From NCBI GenBank assembly GCA_902761145.1, contig CACWJA010000002.1, positions 253,499-317,498 on the forward strand: a stretch of 64,000 nucleotides of DNA, in the 5' to 3' direction. The notes beneath the pieces are model-generated. The model made no database searches and was not told the DNA's origin. It worked only from the letters and a program-made list of their open reading frames with translations. The DNA is from an uncultured bacterium (lineage in GTDB: Bacteria > Patescibacteriota > Saccharimonadia > Saccharimonadales > Saccharimonadaceae). Position 1 is the stretch's first letter. Each line of letters opens with the position of its first letter. Below, in pieces: positions 61,739 through 64,000 of this stretch. Both the position numbers and the translations under genes were made by a program.

Positions 61739-62469
61739 GAATATTACAACTAAACGTATGGACAGGGCGAATTAAAGGAGCCTTGCTCGGTTTCTTAAGG
61801 AATAATGATTTTGACGTAATCTGCATGCAAGAGGCGGTCTGGAGCAATGGTAAGCAGAAAGAGCTAGAAAATTTCTTTGCAACGGTTGACCAAATTAAAG
61901 AAGCTAGCGGACTAGAATATGAGTCTAGAAGTTCAAACTGGGGTATGCGTATATTTTCCGAAGATAACATTATGGAACAAGGCAACGTTATCTTAAGCAA
62001 GAGCGAGATAGCAGAAGAACGCAATGAGCTAGTCCATAATGAATATCGCGTCATAGAAGATGTCCAGGATTTTTATGAGCATGCCTATACCTTGCAGATT
62101 ACAAAGCTGAAAAGTGGAATCACAATAGTGAATCACCACGGATACTGGAAACCGACGCCGATGGGAGACGAAGTTACAGTAAAAGTAATGCAAAAAGTAG
62201 CCGGCATTGTAAAAAAGTTAGACGGCCCCATAGTAATGTGCGGAGACCTTAATATAATACATGAAGCCCCAGCGATGCGTGAATTGGACTTTTTGAAGGA
62301 CTTAACTCATGAACACAACATAGACAATACCTTGTCTGGGTTAAAATTTAATGGGAAAGTGGCATGCGATCATATTCTAGTAAATAACGATGTGAATGTA
62401 GAGAACTTTAGAGTATTGGATAATATTATATCTGATCATAAAGCTTTGACCGCAGATCTTACTATATAA
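61735..62469 (+). CDS. Endonuclease/exonuclease/phosphatase-family protein
   Basis: 244 residues of the EEP fold: LQLNVWTGR, ICMQEAVW with the metal-binding Glu, VNHHGYWKP, MCGDLNIIHEAPAM, ACDHILVNND and the terminal SDHKALTADL with the catalytic Asp-His. No signal peptide, so it should act in the cytosol on nucleic acid or a phosphoester; substrate unknown. Translation is coupled to the MazG-like gene, which hints at nucleotide-pool or DNA-damage housekeeping. Confidence 0.88.
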   Translation: MRILQLNVWTGRIKGALLGFLRNNDFDVICMQEAVWSNGKQKELENFFATVDQIKEASGLEYESRSSNWGMRIFSEDNIMEQGNVILSKSEIAEERNELVHNEYRVIEDVQDFYEHAYTLQITKLKSGITIVNHHGYWKPTPMGDEVTVKVMQKVAGIVKKLDGPIVMCGDLNIIHEAPAMRELDFLKDLTHEHNIDNTLSGLKFNGKVACDHILVNNDVNVENFRVLDNIISDHKALTADLTI

Positions 62470-62492
62470 AAACCCCGGCTAGATAGCCGGGG
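62468..62492 (-). terminator. GC-rich terminator of the HNH-repeat gene
   Basis: Minus strand CCCCGGCT-ATCT-AGCCGGGG followed by TTTTT. Confidence 0.9.
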
Positions 62493-62501
62493 ACGGGATG
62501 G

Positions 62502-63158
62502 CTACGACCGTGCACAGATCGGCAGGTTTTTAGTATAAACCATACCGAGAGTTTCGATATACATTATGCCGTTAGCCATATATTTGCGCTGAGGATACAA
62601 CAAATCCAGAGCGCTCCTGCCAAACCTGTAAATATTTCTAGCTACTACTTCTGACACGATGTAGAAAGTATTTTCTACGGGTGCTGGGAACTTGCGCTCA
62701 TTGCTGCTACCTTCCGGATAAACAACGATTCTCTTTAAGCGGGCTGTAACGACGGGAACGTCGTTGATTATGGCGCTAAGAGCTTTTGCTGCAACTGGTT
62801 GAACCGGATTAGACATGCACGCGTATGCTCTACCGACAGATGGTATAACATCGGATTCACCACTTCCGTCCAAGAACACTATTGGTTTGCCACAAAGATT
62901 GACTAGCTTGATCTCTGGTATTTTAGAGGTAACATTGCAGTCATCTGCGATGAGATCTTCTTCATGCTCTTCCTGCACCGGCTCATCGACGAAGCCCGCA
63001 TACTCGAGAGCGGTTTTCCAATCGCCGAAGTAGCGAATATATGTACTTCGGCTCGCCATTTCTGAGGTAAGGTCCTTTTGCCTTGGAACCCCGCCGATTG
63101 CCTTACCTAGATCCGCAAGCGCATCCGAAAGAATACGTCTGTTGTAACATTTAGCCAT
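62502..63158 (-). CDS. Protein with N-terminal homing-endonuclease-associated repeat
   Basis: 218 residues from ATG 63158 (GAAGGTG upstream); the longer frame is unsupported. Residues 1-50 (LADLGKAIGGVPRQKDLTSE, then YIRYFGDWKTALEYAGF) match the HNH_repeat (homing endonuclease associated repeat) pattern, a DNA-binding module. The remaining 160 residues are beta-rich and unrecognised; no HNH nuclease motif is present. Probably a DNA-binding protein; function unknown. Confidence 0.6.
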   Translation of the reverse strand: MAKCYNRRILSDALADLGKAIGGVPRQKDLTSEMASRSTYIRYFGDWKTALEYAGFVDEPVQEEHEEDLIADDCNVTSKIPEIKLVNLCGKPIVFLDGSGESDVIPSVGRAYACMSNPVQPVAAKALSAIINDVPVVTARLKRIVVYPEGSSNERKFPAPVENTFYIVSEVVARNIYRFGRSALDLLYPQRKYMANGIMYIETLGMVYTKNLPICARS

Positions 63159-63276
63159 TCTATCACCTTCTAGAAAAAATTTTACAGATGGAAAGTACTT
63201 ACTCCCCACCTTAGTAATACTAATTATTATAGTAATATTTCCAGTTAAAAGCAACCTCAAACATTTTAAAATATGG

Positions 63277-63302
63277 CAAAGCCCCGGCCGTAGGGCCGGG
63301 GC
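63277..63302 (-). terminator. GC-rich terminator of the 97-aa orphan
   Basis: Minus strand GCCCCGGCC-CTAC-GGCCGGGGC followed by TTTGCC, 15 nt after the stop. Confidence 0.88.
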
Positions 63303-63317
63303 AAGAGATGTGTGGGC

Positions 63318-63611
63318 CTAATTAATCACTTTTATTCTGTGCCAAGCCTTGTCGACGAGCTCATCGATGGAGCAGAGCTCCGTCCTTGTCAGAACGTCGT
63401 TCTGACAGATTGCTTTGGCAATGCTCTTGTATCTTGTGAAGTCAGGCTTCTCCGTGAGACCCAATTCCTTGAAAAGTCTCGTCGTATAGGCGATTGCCAG
63501 CGACGTCGGCGTTTCTGCCTTGATGTCATCATGGACAATCACTCTAATGATCTTCTCTTCTTTCCCTAAAGGGATACTTTCTCCATTGTTCAGCGTAAAA
63601 ATGATCGACAT
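63318..63611 (-). CDS. Hypothetical protein, 97 aa, monocistronic
   Basis: Not recognised. A short soluble alpha/beta protein: N-terminal hairpin (MSIIFTLNNGESIPL), strand KIIRVIVHDD, then helices (SLAIAYTTRLFKELGL, YKSIAKAICQND). TTAAGGAGGTAT is a full anti-16S match before the ATG. Promoter at 63676-63704 and terminator at 63277-63302 make it a single-gene unit, like the orphan at 5458, with which it shares promoter sequence. Confidence 0.65.
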   Translation of the reverse strand: MSIIFTLNNGESIPLGKEEKIIRVIVHDDIKAETPTSLAIAYTTRLFKELGLTEKPDFTRYKSIAKAICQNDVLTRTELCSIDELVDKAWHRIKVIN

Positions 63612-63675
63612 TTGTATACCTCCTTAAATGTCGTGTAGAATAAATGTACCTACCCAGCGCTAGTGGGTTATAATA

Positions 63676-63704
63676 ATTGTAGCATATTTTACTAAAAAAG
63701 TCAA
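63676..63704 (-). promoter_or_regulatory. Promoter of the 97-aa orphan
   Basis: Minus strand TTGACT (63699-63704), 17-nt spacer, TACAAT (63676-63681). Confidence 0.8.
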
Positions 63705-63732
63705 GTTTAGTAGTTTGTTCTTCTCTGACGAC

Positions 63733-63757
63733 AAAAAATCACCCTTGTGGAGGGTGA
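63733..63757 (-). terminator. Terminator downstream of 16S rRNA
   Basis: Minus strand TCACCC-TCCACAA-GGGTGA followed by TTTTTT, about 160 nt after the 16S 3' end. A processing-type stem GTTATGATT/AATCATAAC lies between (about 63825-63850). Confidence 0.8.
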
Positions 63758-63913
63758 AATTTGTTTAACAACTTAGTTGTGCAAATCATCGTCAAAAGCT
63801 TATGTTACGTCTGGCATGCCAGAAGTGTTATGATTCAAGCTTGCATAATCATAACCGTAACCGACCTAGCTACCTATTCCCTTACGGGAGATAGGCGCAT
63901 CAATTCCTTCTCA

Positions 63914-64000
63914 AGAAAGGAGGTAATCCATCGACACGTTCTCGTACCGATGCCTTGTTACGACTTAACCCCAATCATCTCCCCCACCTTAGGCCGCCGA
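63914..64000 (-). rRNA. rrs: 16S rRNA, 3' end (gene continues past window)
   Basis: On the minus strand the last 87 bases of 16S are visible: GTAACAAGGCATCGGTACGA, then the 3' end GGATTACCTCCTTTCT with anti-Shine-Dalgarno CCTCC. The usual GGATCACCTCC reads GGATTACCTCC here. No 23S gene follows. Confidence 0.92.

Noticed and set aside
1..64000. TGA recoding (as in Gracilibacteria/SR1)
   Set aside because: TGA serves as the stop in several genes with conserved C-termini, and tryptophan is encoded by TGG throughout.
1..64000. CRISPR array, restriction-modification system or intact prophage
   Set aside because: No regularly spaced direct repeats, cas genes, methyltransferase/endonuclease pairs or phage structural genes were seen; only a recombinase relic and a doubtful DUF4868 protein.

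Overview
The window reads as a stretch of a small, host-dependent bacterial genome of the Patescibacteria/CPR radiation, most likely a Candidatus Saccharibacteria (TM7) member. I base this on compact versions of core enzymes (MetK 320 aa, Fmt 262 aa, IF2 588 aa), short intergenic gaps, a Gram-positive-type envelope set (sortase, FISUMP-domain surface proteins, PBP2), a VirD4/TraD-like ATPase, many leaderless genes, and a 16S rRNA gene not followed by a 23S gene. The genetic code is standard, because TGA acts as a stop. I ran no database search, so the lineage and family names come from motif recognition.

Layout. 1-5.4 kb: a partial glycosyltransferase diverging from metK, a coiled-coil gene pair, and an FtsX/LolD-type ABC exporter. 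5.4-14 kb: an orphan hypothetical gene, tRNA-Leu, a sortase, a PEGA protein, gltX, a secreted surface protein, a YerB/DUF3048 protein and tRNA-Glu. 14-18 kb: der, PIN-PhoH and pth. 18-27.7 kb: an accessory block with two large FISUMP surface proteins. Each has the same operator-like promoter upstream and the same 180-bp foldback repeat downstream. They flank a sigma-region-4/HARE regulator and the VirD4-like ATPase. 27.7-35.2 kb: a complete minus-strand division/wall cluster, rsmH-ftsL-ftsI-mraY-ftsW-murG-ftsQ. 35.2-46 kb: two accessory hypothetical genes, a CYTH protein, recJ, priA, def-fmt and infB. 46-54.8 kb: tRNA-Asn with a serine-recombinase remnant, two membrane proteins sharing an identical anchor, an acyl-CoA ligase, rpsA, a ROK kinase, an IrrE-like protease, a candidate small RNA, and tRNA-Ala/tRNA-Ile. 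54.8-64 kb: an LD-carboxypeptidase, pyrG, a polysaccharide deacetylase, trmH, several orphan genes with strong promoters and GC-rich terminators, a TrmB-type regulator, mazG, a nuclease/phosphatase, and the 3' end of 16S rRNA.

The most notable signals are these. (1) About fifteen genes have an extended -10 box (TGN-TATAAT) exactly 6 or 7 nt before the ATG, which predicts leaderless mRNAs as the default for core genes. (2) The surface-protein cassettes share a promoter dyad and a 3' foldback repeat. (3) A dispersed ~140-nt element occurs in three full copies and one truncated copy. Its three helices change sequence but keep pairing, while the junctions stay fixed, so it looks like a structured RNA or mobile palindromic element. 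(4) One surface protein has a sortase-signal-like segment at its N-terminus. (5) A ~400-nt highly structured leader precedes a GC-rich orphan gene.
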